DNA of 64,000 nucleotides from Atriophallophorus winterbourni (lineage: Eukaryota; Platyhelminthes; Trematoda; Plagiorchiida; Microphallidae), in the NCBI GenBank assembly GCA_013407085.1, contig JACCGJ010001929.1, positions 1-64,000 of the forward strand, read 5' to 3'. Position numbers and translations under genes: made by a program. This document shows positions 36,401-48,425 of the stretch, piece after piece; position 1 is the stretch's first letter, and every line of letters starts with the position of its first letter. A model generated the notes under the pieces. It saw only the letters and a program-made list of their open reading frames with translations. It was not told the origin of the DNA and did not search any database.

Positions 36401-37300
36401 GTAGGAAAATACTCAGGTGCGGATATCGTCATACCGGATGTCCTCGGGTCCTGTCATCGTCAGCTTGTTTAGTTATTCGTTGCTTAAGGGAGTGGCACCA
36501 AAATATTGGATGTCTGGTGTGATTACACCTACCTTCAAAGGCGGCTGCCGATCTGACGCTGCAAATAATCGCCCCATCACACTAGTACCTGTTATTGGTA
36601 ATCTCATGGAACGTATAATCTCGGAAATTATGGTCTCACACTTTGTATCGTGTAATTTATTTTTGCTACCAAAGCATGGAGTTCGATCTCATTGCTCTTG
36701 TCTAATGAATCTTGTCATTACGTTAGACGAATGGACGAAAGAGTTGTATAGAATTTATTGCACTCACGTTTGTTACTTAGACATTTCAAAGGCTTTTGAT
36801 AGAGTCAATCACAATTTGCTTCTTTAAAAACTGATACGTTTAGGAACATGTGAACCACTCCTCTCATGGTTTTGCGACTACCTATCGATCGTCACGCCTG
36901 AGTTAACATAAATGGAGTGCTCTCCTACATGTTCAAAACCATCAGCACAATATTCCGTGTTAGCTGCGCTCCTCTTTCTATTATAAATAAACGATTTACC
37001 CTCTATCATATCATCCAAAATGGTCCTGTTCGCTGGTGATATGAAAATTTGGACGCGAAACAGTTCTGCAGATGCTTGCGGGAAACTGCAAAGGGATTTG
37101 AGAACATATCAAATTTGGCGGCCATGAATGATATGATATACAATATACGACATAGTCAAGATGCTCCATCTCGGCAAGAATTTTGCTTGGATATATCGAT
37201 TGGGAACTGAAAACTTAGCATGAAGCTTGTTGGGAAATGATCTTGGAGTATGGATTAGTGAAAAGCTAAACAGCACGGTTCCCTGCCAGAATATATATTA
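33409..37300 (+). mobile_element. Near full-length but dead CR1-like retrotransposon
   Basis: Blocks run in the normal order. ORF1 zinc finger at 33409-33666: CTVCQEAVSPKARSVTCYAC, then WHAKC. ORF1 body about 34720-35040, broken: VPLGVPEDAAFSRKDWARS-like and DAFKIPRSANYNG. Endonuclease 35175-35800: GGDVALYYHNRFQYR, IIWCSLTLISGEVCMVSVVYR, ILIMGDFNLPTL, SLLDLVLTSEEQ. Reverse transcriptase 36417-37100: VAPKYWMSGVITPTFKGG, ANNRPITLVPVIGNLMERII, CYLDISKAFDRVNHNLLL, MVLFAGDMKIW. Many stops and frameshifts, and the FADD box is FAGD. This is the best guide in the window to this family's layout. Confidence 0.9.
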
Positions 37301-38350
37301 ACAATCCCGCGGTGTTGTATAGCGATACTCTTATTTATAACATTAATACTTTGAAAATATATCATGAAACTTGGAACGTGTACATGGTTAACCTTTTTTA
37401 ACTTACATTCGATTGTAATTTAATCCGATTTGAGTAATAACCAACAACTCCCTTATAATATATATTAATTTCGAATTCGAAAACAAACTTGTGCTTAGGT
37501 GATCCAATACAGTATCAAAGCGCGGTTTTAAAACGCCCAGTTGCAAACACTTTTCACTTATTGCTTTGCATTTAGTGTTAAACATGTTAAACAAATACAA
37601 TTTAAGATATCCACGAAATTTTCTTTTAATTGTAATAGTTGAAAACACTTTATGAACAATAACTTTAGTTACACTTTCTCAACATGTACCGGTTCTGTTG
37701 TATTGGTCAAGTAATTTTCTTGTTGTACTGATGTGTGCACAATTGCCATCCCCTGGAAACAAATCCGCCCAATGGGCGCGAACTGTGCAGGACCACACTT
37801 TCCCACTGTCCCAGGACATTCTGGGACAAGTCAATTTTGGCCCCTTCGTAACAACGTGATATAATCTGAATAAAAGTGGTATGCTTCACCGCACAAACGT
37901 TAAACTGTGTGAGTGACTAGTTGAACAGTTTCCATCTGACCGGTGCAAACGCATTCACCTGAAACAATTAATCTTATCTCTCATCTGCACAAGAATGCAC
38001 ACAAATTGTGGAGATATGAATGTTCTTGGGGAAGAGAATTCCGAGCTAGTTTCCGGGTGATATTAATGTTGTAATTCAGGTGATACGATTTTGTGCGTTA
38101 GTGTAACTATATATTTGTTCAAATTCGATGAAAAGCCAAGCACGGTTGATTTGATGTGCTCCTCTGGAACACGAATTCAATTCACTAGTCAAATTTGGAG
38201 CACACAGATTGGTGCATGAATAGAAAATATTTGAGTAATTTCGTCATATAATATCCGGTAAAAATAATCTGAAAATCTGACTGACGGTGTTTTTTTACTA
38301 CACGTGTCTACACCCAACTCATTCCGTTGAACGCATTGGCCAAGTAAACA
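37301..38350. other. Region upstream of the unknown gene
   Basis: AT-rich. If the ATG at 38351 is used, the promoter and 5' UTR would lie here. No distinctive promoter element is visible. Confidence 0.4.
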
Positions 38351-38353
38351 ATG
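38351..38353 (+). CDS. Possible start-codon-only exon of unknown gene
   Basis: The sequence AAACAATG is followed directly by donor GTGAGT at 38354. The next strong acceptor with open frame, at 39038, is in phase 0, so splicing would give Met-Ala-Cys-Glu and a long open frame. This is inference from splice-site strength, phase and Kozak-like context. The alternative is translation from the ATG at 39057 inside the exon. Confidence 0.35.
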
Positions 38354-39038
38354 GTGAGTTTTCCATACTTTTTTGCATTTGTATCGTTCAAAAATCGCTC
38401 ATTAGTTTCTCTCGTCAAATTAATCACATTTTTAAGATAAAATCGATATTTTATGATGAGTTAAATAGGACATCCTTTCATACATTGCATTGGTAACGGA
38501 TGCCTCGTTAGATTAATCGCTTACTGCTTGCGATTTTCTTTGAAAATTTAACTCACTGTGAACCAAACGCTTTTGCCTCAAAATCAGTTCAAATTTAATA
38601 TCACAATTTGTTCGATATTTGATCTTTATTTTTAAATAGCAAGATGTCAACTTCGGTTGAGTATGAGTAGATAGTAAAACTAATTGTCTTGGAAGATTTT
38701 TCATTATAATTTTCTATCATCACAGCTAGATGATGAAATTCCATTAAAATTCTACGTGCAACTTCATTTCTTTGACAATATATTGAAGACTAATATGCCA
38801 CAAGGCTGAAATTATACAATTTTATACAATTTGTATTATGACTACCGTCCGACTTAAAGGTTTCAATGAGCTGCTTTATTGATTTAGCTGAAAAATATTT
38901 AATCCCCCCAAAATCAGGCGTATTTCTAGAGATGTAGGTGACATCAGACTATGTTCGGGTTAATTTCACTTTTTTCCAAAAAAGATTAATCGCGTACATT
39001 GTATAACCCCACATATCCATTACCATTTTATCATACAG

Positions 39039-40026
39039 GCATGCGAATCGGCAGAAATGCTCCAGGGTATGATGGAATTGGATAGTTTTGCAAAGTTAAT
39101 CACATCTATTAACAGAAGCCCTACAAAGGCGGCATTACTAGCAGCAGACATTTCTGAAACCGACGAAAGCTTTCCTATACTCAACAAAGCCTACTCGCCC
39201 CACCAAACAACAAATGAGACATTTTCCGTCGCTCAGTTCGCCAAGAACACCAGCAGAATGAGAGTAATGGACAGCCCTGATATGAACTCTGATTCAAATA
39301 CAAAATTGAAAAACAAAAATAACTTTCATAAACAAAACACATTTGGTTTGTGTAAAGATTATATTCCTGAAGTTATTGAGCGCAAATGGAAGGTTGATCC
39401 TGAAACATTTTCAGCATTGAGAGAAACAGGGGAACGACGATTCGATCTTTCAACTGACAAAATTGTTTTTGATAATCGATTGAACAAAGAACGGACGACT
39501 TTCGAGATCTCAGAAGAAGTACGCGATATCGAACATTCTCCTTCCAATGATTTGGAATATCTGGATGATTTGCGTGATTCGTTAGAAAAAGGCTCTAACG
39601 AAAAAACTATGCGGCAAAAAATGAAAAACAGATCAAATAAACTTAGTGATAATTTGATTGAACCGAAGACAATGTTGGAAACTCTTAGTACAAAAATGTC
39701 ACATTTGTATCAGCAAAATAATTGCAAACAGCAAGAGTTCGAAATACCAAAGAATACACGACGATTTACCGTCACACATGGGGACCATCCTTTAGATTTG
39801 ACTCCAGCATTGACCATGAATCAACAAACAATGAATCCTGTTTTACGAACTCGTACTCTAAGGATGCATCCAGAAGTTGCTCCGTACAAACGTTCCTGTT
39901 CAGAAAATTGCAGTGTTTATCCAAGTAGACCCAAGTCGGAACACACTGACAGCTTCCTGAAGGCGCACTTGAACTGGTTGCGGCACCAAAGGTCCATGAT
40001 AGATGCTTGGAGGAAATCTTTTCAAG
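39039..40026 (+). CDS. Large exon of an unrecognised gene
   Basis: The acceptor CATACAG ends at 39038; the open frame runs 329 codons to donor G|GTTAGA (40027), leaving phase 1, and hits TAG six bases later if unspliced. It is the longest open frame in the window and shows coding-like composition. The product is hydrophilic, rich in Lys, Glu, Ser and Asn, with a charged segment likely helical or coiled (LEYLDDLRDSLEKG onward to about LSTKMSHLYQQ). It ends in a Trp/Arg-rich segment (AHLNWLRHQRSMIDAWRKSF). There is no signal peptide, membrane span or enzyme motif. I do not recognise the family. The following exon was not found with confidence. Confidence 0.7.
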
Positions 40027-40121
40027 GTTAGATGACATGTGATTTTAAATACTTCGCTCTAAAATGACGTGATTTGTTCTAAAATTGTTGCCTCAATTGC
40101 AATCTTACTTAACTCAACTGA

Positions 40122-40124
<3 letters not shown>

Positions 40125-40158
<34 letters not shown>
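40125..40158. repeat. (AT)n microsatellite
   Basis: 17 uninterrupted AT units. Confidence 0.98.
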
Positions 40159-40160
<2 letters not shown>

Positions 40161-40339
40161 TGTTAAAAGTTACTAGAAAAGTGTAATATATAAATTTTTC
40201 GTAGGGTATTCAAATTTTACCTTTTTTAAATTGGATCAGATTAACCACTTTGTTCGTACGAGTTAATAGACTATTCGTTATGCAACAAATGTAAACACAT
40301 TCATCGGACCAGCTTCGTGGGAATTCAATAAATACATCA

Positions 40340-40460
40340 CCCAAGCGCACGCGGATTCTGATCCTACTGTCCGTACCTGATGAGTGCAAACAACATGAAA
40401 CCGATCGCGGGGTGTGTGTGTGATGGAAATGCATGCAAATGAGCTTTTTTGATCACAGAA
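40340..40460 (+). repeat. Family A repeat, best preserved CTGATGA core
   Basis: The exact CTGATGA (40377-40383) is followed by GTG-CAAACAA-CAT, GAAA (40397-40400) and CCGATCGCGGGGTGTGTGTGTGATGG. The flanks GCGGATTCTGATCCTACTGTCCGTAC and ATGCATGCAAATGA recur in other copies. The layout matches a hammerhead core. Helix I pairing in this copy is weak. Confidence 0.75.
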
Positions 40461-41039
40461 TATATTTTCAAATATAGCCACAGCATATAGTGCGAATTTT
40501 TGCATTCAAATTACCCCACGGTAAATTAGATAGCGTTTTTTAAACAATTTAATGTTAACTTCTGCTTAAAAAGTTTCATTACTTAACAATCCATAAGTGG
40601 TATAATTGCTCAACTAAAAACTGAAAAGCGTTGATAGGATGCAACTAGCTAACTGCACTTTCGTTAGTAAGATAGAAAACCTATGTATTTGTGTATACAA
40701 CCAAAGATTATCTCACGATGAAGTTTTTTGTTGGTTCTTTTCATAAGTTATACTCACGTTTCGCGTGTACTAAAATGTAGAATGATGCCACTTTTAATAA
40801 AAATGTGTTTTATCCAAGTTTACCGAACTTATGAATGAAACGGTTCCTAATATAAAATTCGTTTTTCAAATTATTAACACCCAAAATTACGATTATTGAA
40901 CACTTTTATGACACTATTTTTAACAAAAAATATGCATATTAAGAAATTTTCAACCAAATATCCATCTGATAATAGTTTGTCCAAATTAATAAGACTACAA
41001 TATGATCAGCTATCTTGAAAAGTCTTGGCAATGCAGATT

Positions 41040-41990
41040 CGGATAAGTTTTTAACTATGAAGGCTGAATTATTTCAGATTATGCTCACAAAAAACTCCAA
41101 TACCATTAATGAATGGAGCGAACGGATTTAGACTCTAAATCTGAAGCGCATTACTGGTACCATTAATTTGGTCAATGTTTATGCACCGAAAACGACCAAT
41201 TGTAATGTCTGAAATCATCACTGTTGGAAACTGTCAGCTTGAACCAGTACATCATTTCACATATATTGAATAATCTCTGGCTAGACACGGATATTGATAA
41301 GCGGAATGGCAGAGCAGCTCTCGTCTTTGGGATAACCGTAAGTTGACTGCAAAGACAAAGATGATTGTAAAGAGCGCGTGCGTAATAAATGCTTTACTGT
41401 ACGGCAGTGAAACCTGTACCACATACGTAAGACACGAACGGAAGCTGAATGCCTTCCATCTACGAAGCATCCGTCGTATCTTGATCATATCGTGGATGGA
41501 CAAAGTGACTAATTCAGAAGTGCTTCCAAAAGCTGGTCTCCAGAGCATGTTTACCCTGTGGTGGCTTAGCCACGTCTACAGAATGGGAAATGGTCGTATT
41601 CCAAAAAATCTACTCTATGGTGAGTTGAAATCAGAAAGTCGACCACCTGGAAGACAACACTTGCGGTACGAAGACGTTTTCAAAAGAGATATAAAAGCTC
41701 TTGGCATTGACCCATGATTTGGGAAGAACTTGCTCTTGACCGCTCACTTTGGAGGCATTGTGTATAGCGGTATCTGCAACCTGTGGCTTCTCTTGGCTGC
41801 TGAACGCAGATTACGCCGCTGGCGTGCAACTGACGCCCAACGACTGAGTTCTGCTTATCGTTGCAAGTGCTGTAGTACAGATTGTTCCTTTCGAATCGGA
41901 ATGTATAGTCCTATGGAAAGTTGTGGAACATGAAAAGATTATACGATTATGATGTACATCCATGGTCGATATCGATCGAATGTGGCCAAC
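41040..41990 (+). mobile_element. RTE-like retrotransposon, internally deleted copy
   Basis: About 41130-41200 reads RITGTINLVNVYAPKTT (endonuclease block). It jumps directly to SEIITVGNCQLEPVHHFTYIE (about 41207-41270). It continues at 41343-41717 with SETCTTYVRHERKLNAFHLR, RRILIISWMDKVTNSEVL, GRIPKNLLYGELKSESRPPGRQ and FKRDIKALGIDP. After a frameshift comes LLAAERRLRRWRATDAQRLS and YRCKCCSTDCSFRIGMYS. The tail has GGTCGATATCGATC at 41964-41977. The reverse transcriptase palm is missing. Confidence 0.88.
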
Positions 41991-43880
41991 AAAATTATAT
42001 TGTAGCGATATCTAAACTTGATAGTTTGCAGTCGAATCAATTATTATAAAACAGTTGGTTGCAGTTTGATCGGTGTAATGCCATCAAGCTTACAGTTTTT
42101 TGAAACTCTCTCGATGGGCTCAACATGTTTACTATATACTCGTAATATTGTCTTGTGTCTTCTTATTAAATTTTATTTATGAACTAAATTTACTACACTA
42201 CATGGAGTTAATAGTTCGCTGCAGTAATCCATTATATGAGATCCGTACGCGTAGCTTTAAAAAAATTAGTGTTTACTTCATGAGGGCCTAATATCTGGAT
42301 TTATCGCAATATCAAATCATAATTTGATTTTATATGCGTTTCGATTGTTCCAATATTACTTGCGGATAAAAATGGATTCAAATGATTGATTCACTTTTGC
42401 TTCTTTCACTTTGACTTTTTTTTTACAAACATTGATCGTCTGGCACCTACTGTCAATCGGAACTATTTTGTATGATCACAGCGTGTATTCGGTCAGTCAG
42501 TTGTTCAAAATAAGTGTTCCAACAGGTGGGATAACTGATTAGCCGAAAAAACTAGCAACCTTTCTGCTCATTAATTGGTGAGAATAAAGCTAGAAAGCGT
42601 TGGATTTCGCTTTTTAATTTTCGACATAACTAATGTGGCGTAAGAATATCTGATATTGATATCCAGAATGTCTGCTCGTTCATCTAAACATGATTTCATT
42701 AATTGATTTATTTCTGAGCCATCGCACTTTCGCTCTAAAATGGTTAAGTGGTTTGTGTAGTGCGCTTTTCGGTCGGTGTTTAGCGGTTCGCCTCCCGTAC
42801 AGCGTTTGCGCATTGGTATAAATATGTGTGTAACCCAATTTCTCCACGATACCTAAGTGAAAGCAGTGAAAGCAGCACCGAAAATTGTTGGAAATTGACT
42901 GCAAACAGAGCCCAGTAGGTAGTGGATAACAATATTACCCTTATCTCTTCATGCCACTGGTTCCTGGAGATAATGACCAAAAACACGGGCCACATTGGCT
43001 TGAGAAGTATGAAGATATAATAAAGAGCTTTTGGTCATTTGTAGTGGATCTTTAGTATACTACATTGTTTTATCTGAAACATCAAACTACCAGGTAGCTC
43101 AGTAACCAAGGGTCACTCGGAAACAATAAAACGTTATTAATATTATTTGAACTGTGTTCAATGTTCAATGATGTATTAGTTCGTAATGTTTGGATGATGA
43201 AAAATTTTATAACCAAGTAAATTGAGTTTGATTGTAAATCACAGGCGCGTGATTGCGCGATTTTAAAATAAAATATATTGTATGGTCACCATCAAGCAAA
43301 TAACAAATAATCTTTGTTTAAATAGTGAGGCACTGAACAACGTAATAATTATTACAATGAATAAGATTGTTTCTGAACAAACACAAAGAGATCGAGTCTG
43401 TGCGGTGGAAAGCATACATATGCGTAAAATTATAAAATTTCTCATACATTGAGATTAATATTATAGATTGTAATGTATCATGTCTCCAATACTCAAAGAA
43501 GAAGAAGAATGCAAAAGCTTCATTCAAAAAATTCGAAATTTTAGCACTACGTTAACGTTTACTACGACGAAAAAGAAACACGGTACACAATTGCAAAAAT
43601 CAACAGAATCAACGTTTTCTTAACTATTTAATGATTTAACTCATTTGACAGAAACATCTTGAAGTGCAATGTGTGAATGATCGCTGATATATTAATGAGC
43701 GAGATGTCAATCTAATGTGTTTAAATCTAGTTGCAGAAAAAGATAGAAATTTGGCTGGTTTGGTATTGAGCGATTGAGAAAAGATAGACAACTACAACTA
43801 TTTGATCCGAAGGATCATGTTGTAAGTTGAACAATGTTAGCACGAGCTATGTGGATTTAAGAACTGGAAAACGGGATGAA
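41991..43880. other. AT-rich, no gene seen
   Basis: Short frames only. I see no motif, RNA gene or recognised repeat. Confidence 0.5.
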
Positions 43881-43884
43881 TTAA

Positions 43885-43995
43885 ATACACGCGGATCCTG
43901 ATCATATTGTCCTTACCTGATGAGTGCAAAAAACGTGAATCCCGTATGATGGAATTGCATGCAAATCAGCATTTTTGCATGTAGATTTTATTTTG
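43885..43995 (+). repeat. Family A repeat with hammerhead-like core
   Basis: The exact CTGATGA (43917-43923), GTGCAAAAAACGT, then GAAT (mutated GAAA) and CCCGTATGATGGAATTGCATGCAAATC. The left flank CGCGGATCCTGATCATATTGTCC matches other copies. Confidence 0.7.
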
Positions 43996-45935
43996 CGAGG
44001 AACTGGCCAATAAGTGCTTCTTGCGAAGTTCATAAATAGTCATGGTCTCGGTAATTTTTGAAACGAGATTATTCTTAGCGTACACACTGAAACTGTACAT
44101 TATGCAGTGGATTGGTCACAACCAACATCATAATATGTGTGTGGTTTAGTCAATGTTGGTCCACTTTGCTCATTTCTCCTCAGAAATATTTACTCGTTAA
44201 AACGATAAAATCATGTAACTGTATCAGAATTTTTTATTTTTGTCGGTAAAAAATGTCTTTGGAATAATCATCATGAAAATGAGGTTGTTTGTTGTCCGCA
44301 TGAATGACTTGATAGGAACCAAGCATTCGGTGAATAGTTCTTGTAATTTTAGCTGCCAATATCACTACTTTCTTAAATTTCGCTAATGTGGCCAGTATAT
44401 CTATTGGGATTAAACGAAAAAGATTGACGGCACGGGATGCAAGCATTACTATGTGGTTTGCTGGGCTTCCGGGGTTACTAAAACGAAGATTCGGTCACGT
44501 TTTTAGGTCAGTGATTCCACCTTTCACAGTACCGACAGCTTGAGAGACAACTTGACACATTGACAGGAGTTCATGAAGTCGCAAACATGTTTACCGTGTG
44601 AAAGTGATTAGGTCCGTTTTTACAAAAAACTGGTGGTAGTCCAGCACAAACAAGATGAACCGATTCAAACAGATGCACGCCGCTGTAGACAGGTTTTTGA
44701 ATTATTGTTTGGAACATTCCATAAAATAACAATGAACGTTCACCCCTAGCAGTGACGCATTATTGACGCATTATCCTTCTACTTTTTTTCAAAATGCATT
44801 CATGCGTATTTGCAAAGGAGTGAACTGAGATTCAAGAACGGGCAATTTTAAAGTGTAGTATTTTGGTTTGTATATTTACGATAAAGTTTTTGCAAACACC
44901 GAAATTCAACGTAACAAATTTCTCTCATTTGTGATGACAAACTCGAGCTTCCAATATCTATTCGATTCTGGTGTAAATAGTCTTGAGTAGAATCCTACCG
45001 TATGAAACTTTTCTGCTTCCGAGTGACACCAAATCTGATAAACTAACAAATGCGTGTTTTGTCCTTGCTCTCATCCTTACACTTACATTGTCCACAAGTG
45101 TATAAAGGTCACACAGTTTTATGCCTACTGATGCCATTGAAGCTTAGTGATTAGTTGTTTTGCTGCATTATCGCTGAAATGTTTTGGTTGAGGTCCTTTG
45201 TGTGTATCACTGCTTTAAAGGGATTTGAAAGATGTTTATATCTTTGGAATTGTTAGATAATCACCAGACTCATTCTCCAATGTATCAAACTTAAATGCTC
45301 TATTATTTCCCATAAAAACTTCAGCAGCAAACATGAGCTTCGTATAGTTTCGCAATCATATTCAGAAATATGATTTTAGTCAGAGCATCATTCTCAAGCA
45401 GTCCGCGTTCAAGACACGGTTCTTCCTTATTTATGGATTGGTGCATTTAAATTCCACACGTATGTTCCCATTTACTTGTAATAAACCCAAAAACGCATTC
45501 CATGTTCATCTGATTCAAGCTAACTTGAAGTGTTGTCCATGTTTACTCACGGCCTTTAGTGGATTAAATATAAGTGAACGAGATCTATCATGCGAGTAAC
45601 TTCTGAAGCAGTTTAGAAAATTGTCAAAATTTCTTGTTCACGGTCAAAGCTACATTACCCCGGAAAAGAGTTCATTCTCGAGCATCAATTCAACTTTGTA
45701 TGATTGAACAAAAGGCAACTTATTTGGATGTACCCATACTTGGAAACATATTGAATTGTCTGAGAAAAACAATTAAAATTCAGTATTCTTATATATACGA
45801 GTCTATTGTTTCTGTACATGGCACAGGAAATGTCCTTTATTGAATTAAAATGCGGATGACAAGCACCACCATTTTGATACAGATGATATTTTTCAAGGTA
45901 TACAATATAGTCTGAATAAAATATAAACTTAATAA
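43996..45935. other. AT-rich, no gene seen
   Basis: Only short frames without recognisable motifs. Confidence 0.5.
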
Positions 45936-45939
45936 TGTA

Positions 45940-46165
45940 TCGTGTTGCTCACATTCCCCGCACTTACACACCACTATCGTTTTCCGGCTGTTTGCCACCA
46001 TCAGGTGGAGATAGTAAGATTAGTTTCAGTGATCCTTGAAACAGTGGATGAGTGGTAAACAAAGTTATACTTGAATGCCGCTGTTCGTACAACGAACCTC
46101 GGTGTTCAAATACAGAATCACAAAGTGATTCCTGGTCAAGCACTCAAGACGCGTATGGATGACCT
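45940..46165 (-). repeat. Family B SINE-like element with hammerhead-like core
   Basis: Read on the minus strand, a 5' part with CTTGAGTGCTTGACCAGG-like sequence and GGTTCGTTGTACGAA (B-box-like) precedes the core. The core reads CTCCAC, CTGATGG, TGGC-AAACA-GCC, GGAAAACGATA, GTGGTG, then a tail TGTGAGCAACACG. It matches 53528-53765 along its length. Helix I here has 4 paired bases then a mismatch; the core has single-base departures from CTGATGA. A SINE with pol III promoter is an inference. Confidence 0.7.
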
Positions 46166-46261
46166 TGAGTGCTTGATCAGGAATCACTATGTGATTCTGT
46201 GTTTGAACACCGTGGTTCGTTGTACGAACACGATGTAATAGTGGTACTCAAGTATAACTTT
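46061..46261. repeat. Long palindrome from two head-to-head family B repeats
   Basis: The left arm 46061-46148 and right arm 46164-46261 are near-perfect reverse complements (from AAAGTTATACTTGA to TCAAGTATAACTTT) around a 15-base centre ACGCGTATGGATGAC. Each arm is the 5' part of a family B repeat, the left on the minus and the right on the plus strand. Confidence 0.92.
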
Positions 46262-46265
46262 ATTA

Positions 46266-47567
46266 ATGTAACGTTTTATAAGATAATATTTGACTTAAAT
46301 GAATGGTTAGGCTACAGTAAATCAATCCAAATAAATTTTGCTGATCTTAGCCAAAGAAATTGCTATATAGGCTATGTTTTTCCACTTCATTTGCTTCAGA
46401 TTCGGACAACTAAATTCGACATCAATGTTCCGAAGTTTTGTGTATGTGATATTTCAAATATTCCGGTTGGGTATACATAAATATTCATCATACTATCCAT
46501 GGGCAACTTTAGCAACTTCGAAAACGAAATGTGATATATTTCCACTTTGCACCGTGTGATATTGTTTTTTTTTCAATGACTGTAGCAGACCTAGAAACCG
46601 AATAATATAAACAGTAAAGCCAGCGTTCGTGGCATTTGTTATTACATCGACAAGATTTATCGGTGGACGAGACGCCGCTAATACTCGGGACACACAAGTC
46701 CATGCGTCACAAATTTTCCGTGTGAAATTTCCCTTGACTCGAATTAGACAATCCTCCGGGTAATATTTACATTCGGTAGAGGACAAACAATTTCCGATTG
46801 GCTAACGTTCCCGTCCTTGTGCATATATACGCAAATTAATGATGCGAATGCGCGCAGCGAAACCCGTTGTGTCGGGACGCTCATAGAATTTGGTCGTTAT
46901 TAATCTTGTCACAGAAACCATGAATGCCGTGATATATTTTCTCTCAAAAATGAAGCAAATAAATCAAAGCTCTATCCATATCAAAAGAGAAAAATGGTTC
47001 GTTTTTCAAAGCACACAAAATCGGGTGGTATTTGGAAAACGTTAAGAGCGTATAAATTGTTTGATCCAAACGTGATTAAACGAAAATAATTTTTCTATGA
47101 CTATTGTTATCATGTGTTGTGTCTGAAAGATGGCTTCAGTTATTTCATAAACAAAAGCGAATTTCACCTAACAAGTGAACATCGGGTCATCTGTCAAAGA
47201 AAATATTCACCGTACCAATATTGTTTAAAAAACTGATTGAAATTTTAATTATATGCTTGATGAAGCAATCTAACTTATACTGACAAATATCAGTTTTAAT
47301 GCTTTCATGCAACCATGGCTATCACTGGATATCAAACATAAATATGATTGAGAAGACCAATTTTACGATGCCGACTTATTGTTATCACATGATGGACAGT
47401 GAGCTGTTCTTTTTCGTCTAGTTTTAAATAAATTTGTATTTGGCGGAGTTTTTGTATTTCGAACTGAAACTTAACATTCTATCTGGCAAGACCAAGCATT
47501 ACAGTCTTACCAACAAAAACCTTTGCCCTGAATAAGGAAATGATTTTTTAAATGAGCTTGTGATCAT

Positions 47568-47569
<2 letters not shown>
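46266..47569. other. AT-rich, unrecognised frame only
   Basis: A 97-codon minus frame at 46493-46786 (YPEDCLIRVKGNFTRKICDAW) has protein-like composition, but no family, splice site pair or start context supports it. Confidence 0.4.

Positions 47570-47570
<1 letters not shown>

Positions 47571-47604
<34 letters not shown>
47571..47604. repeat. (TA)n microsatellite
   Basis: 17 uninterrupted TA units at the edge of the dispersed repeat at 47600. Confidence 0.98.
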
Positions 47605-47607
<3 letters not shown>

Positions 47608-47935
47608 AAAACACACTGACTGATTAAGTTTACCTGCCGCAGTTCCATTTGAAGTTTGATATTTCCAACTTGCAACCATGACCACAAATGCTGCTCGAAG
47701 TTCGAAGGTGAAATAATTTATTCAGGGCGCGTGAAACAGTGGGAAGAACTTTGCATGCAAGGATAAAATCGCCTCGTATCCTCCTTCGTGAAAGCGTCCT
47801 CAGTTCCAGTCGAAGTATCGCGTATTTTTAAACCATTGGCAAGCTTAGAAGCTCTATGTTATAAGCTGCGCAGAAGCAAAATATCTTTTTAAAGACATGG
47901 TATCCAGGCTTTGCCAGCAATTCGCGGATAAAAAC
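47600..47935. repeat. Dispersed repeat, copy 2 (partner 13450-13830)
   Basis: It carries the same ordered blocks as copy 1 (CAACCATGACCACAAATG, TGCATGCAAGGATAAAAT, AGAAGCAAAATATCTTTTTAAAGACATGGT). An AT microsatellite abuts its left end. Confidence 0.75.
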
Positions 47936-48224
47936 CGAAATATCCGACGCAACATACCTGGCAGCCAAGAAGCGCGTTTTTAATGTGCTCCGCATTGTAG
48001 ATCATTTACCAAACTACCATAAATTCAGACATCATTCCCTCTTCTTCCACTGTATAATCCAACATTTGTTCGCTGAACTTTAATGGGTAGAAAAGACAGG
48101 ATTGCGACCGATCTGCATGCTGTTTGACTCTTGCATGTTCAAAGGCTGTTTTTTTCTAATGACTAGTCTTACAATGCATTCTGTTAGTTTTGTTGTTAAA
48201 TTCAATCATCGGCATTACTTATTC

Positions 48225-48425
48225 GCCCCATATTTTATTTCATCATCATCAAACAGAACCATCTTACTGATTTTTCTATTAGTAAATCTTTCGTGTAAAT
48301 CAGGAATTGTGTTATTCCAAGCATCGTTCCTTGCGGAACACCGCATCTATTTGTTTTGAAAATAGGCCATCAACTCTGATGTATCTGTTGTTAGGGTAAT
48401 CGCGAATCTATTCATATAATTTTCT
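48225..48425 (-). mobile_element. CR1-like reverse transcriptase scrap
   Basis: Two minus frames supply GVPQGTMLGITQFLIYTKDLL and KISKMVLFDDDEI, matching GVPQGSVLGPILFLI...NDLP...KMVLFADDVKI of other copies. Preceding sequence ENYMNRFAITLTTD parallels the region upstream of that motif. Confidence 0.65.

Noticed and set aside
46800..46890. AATGATGC ... GCGAAACCCG as another hammerhead-like core
   Set aside because: CTGATGA not matched, helices do not form, and flanks differ from both families.
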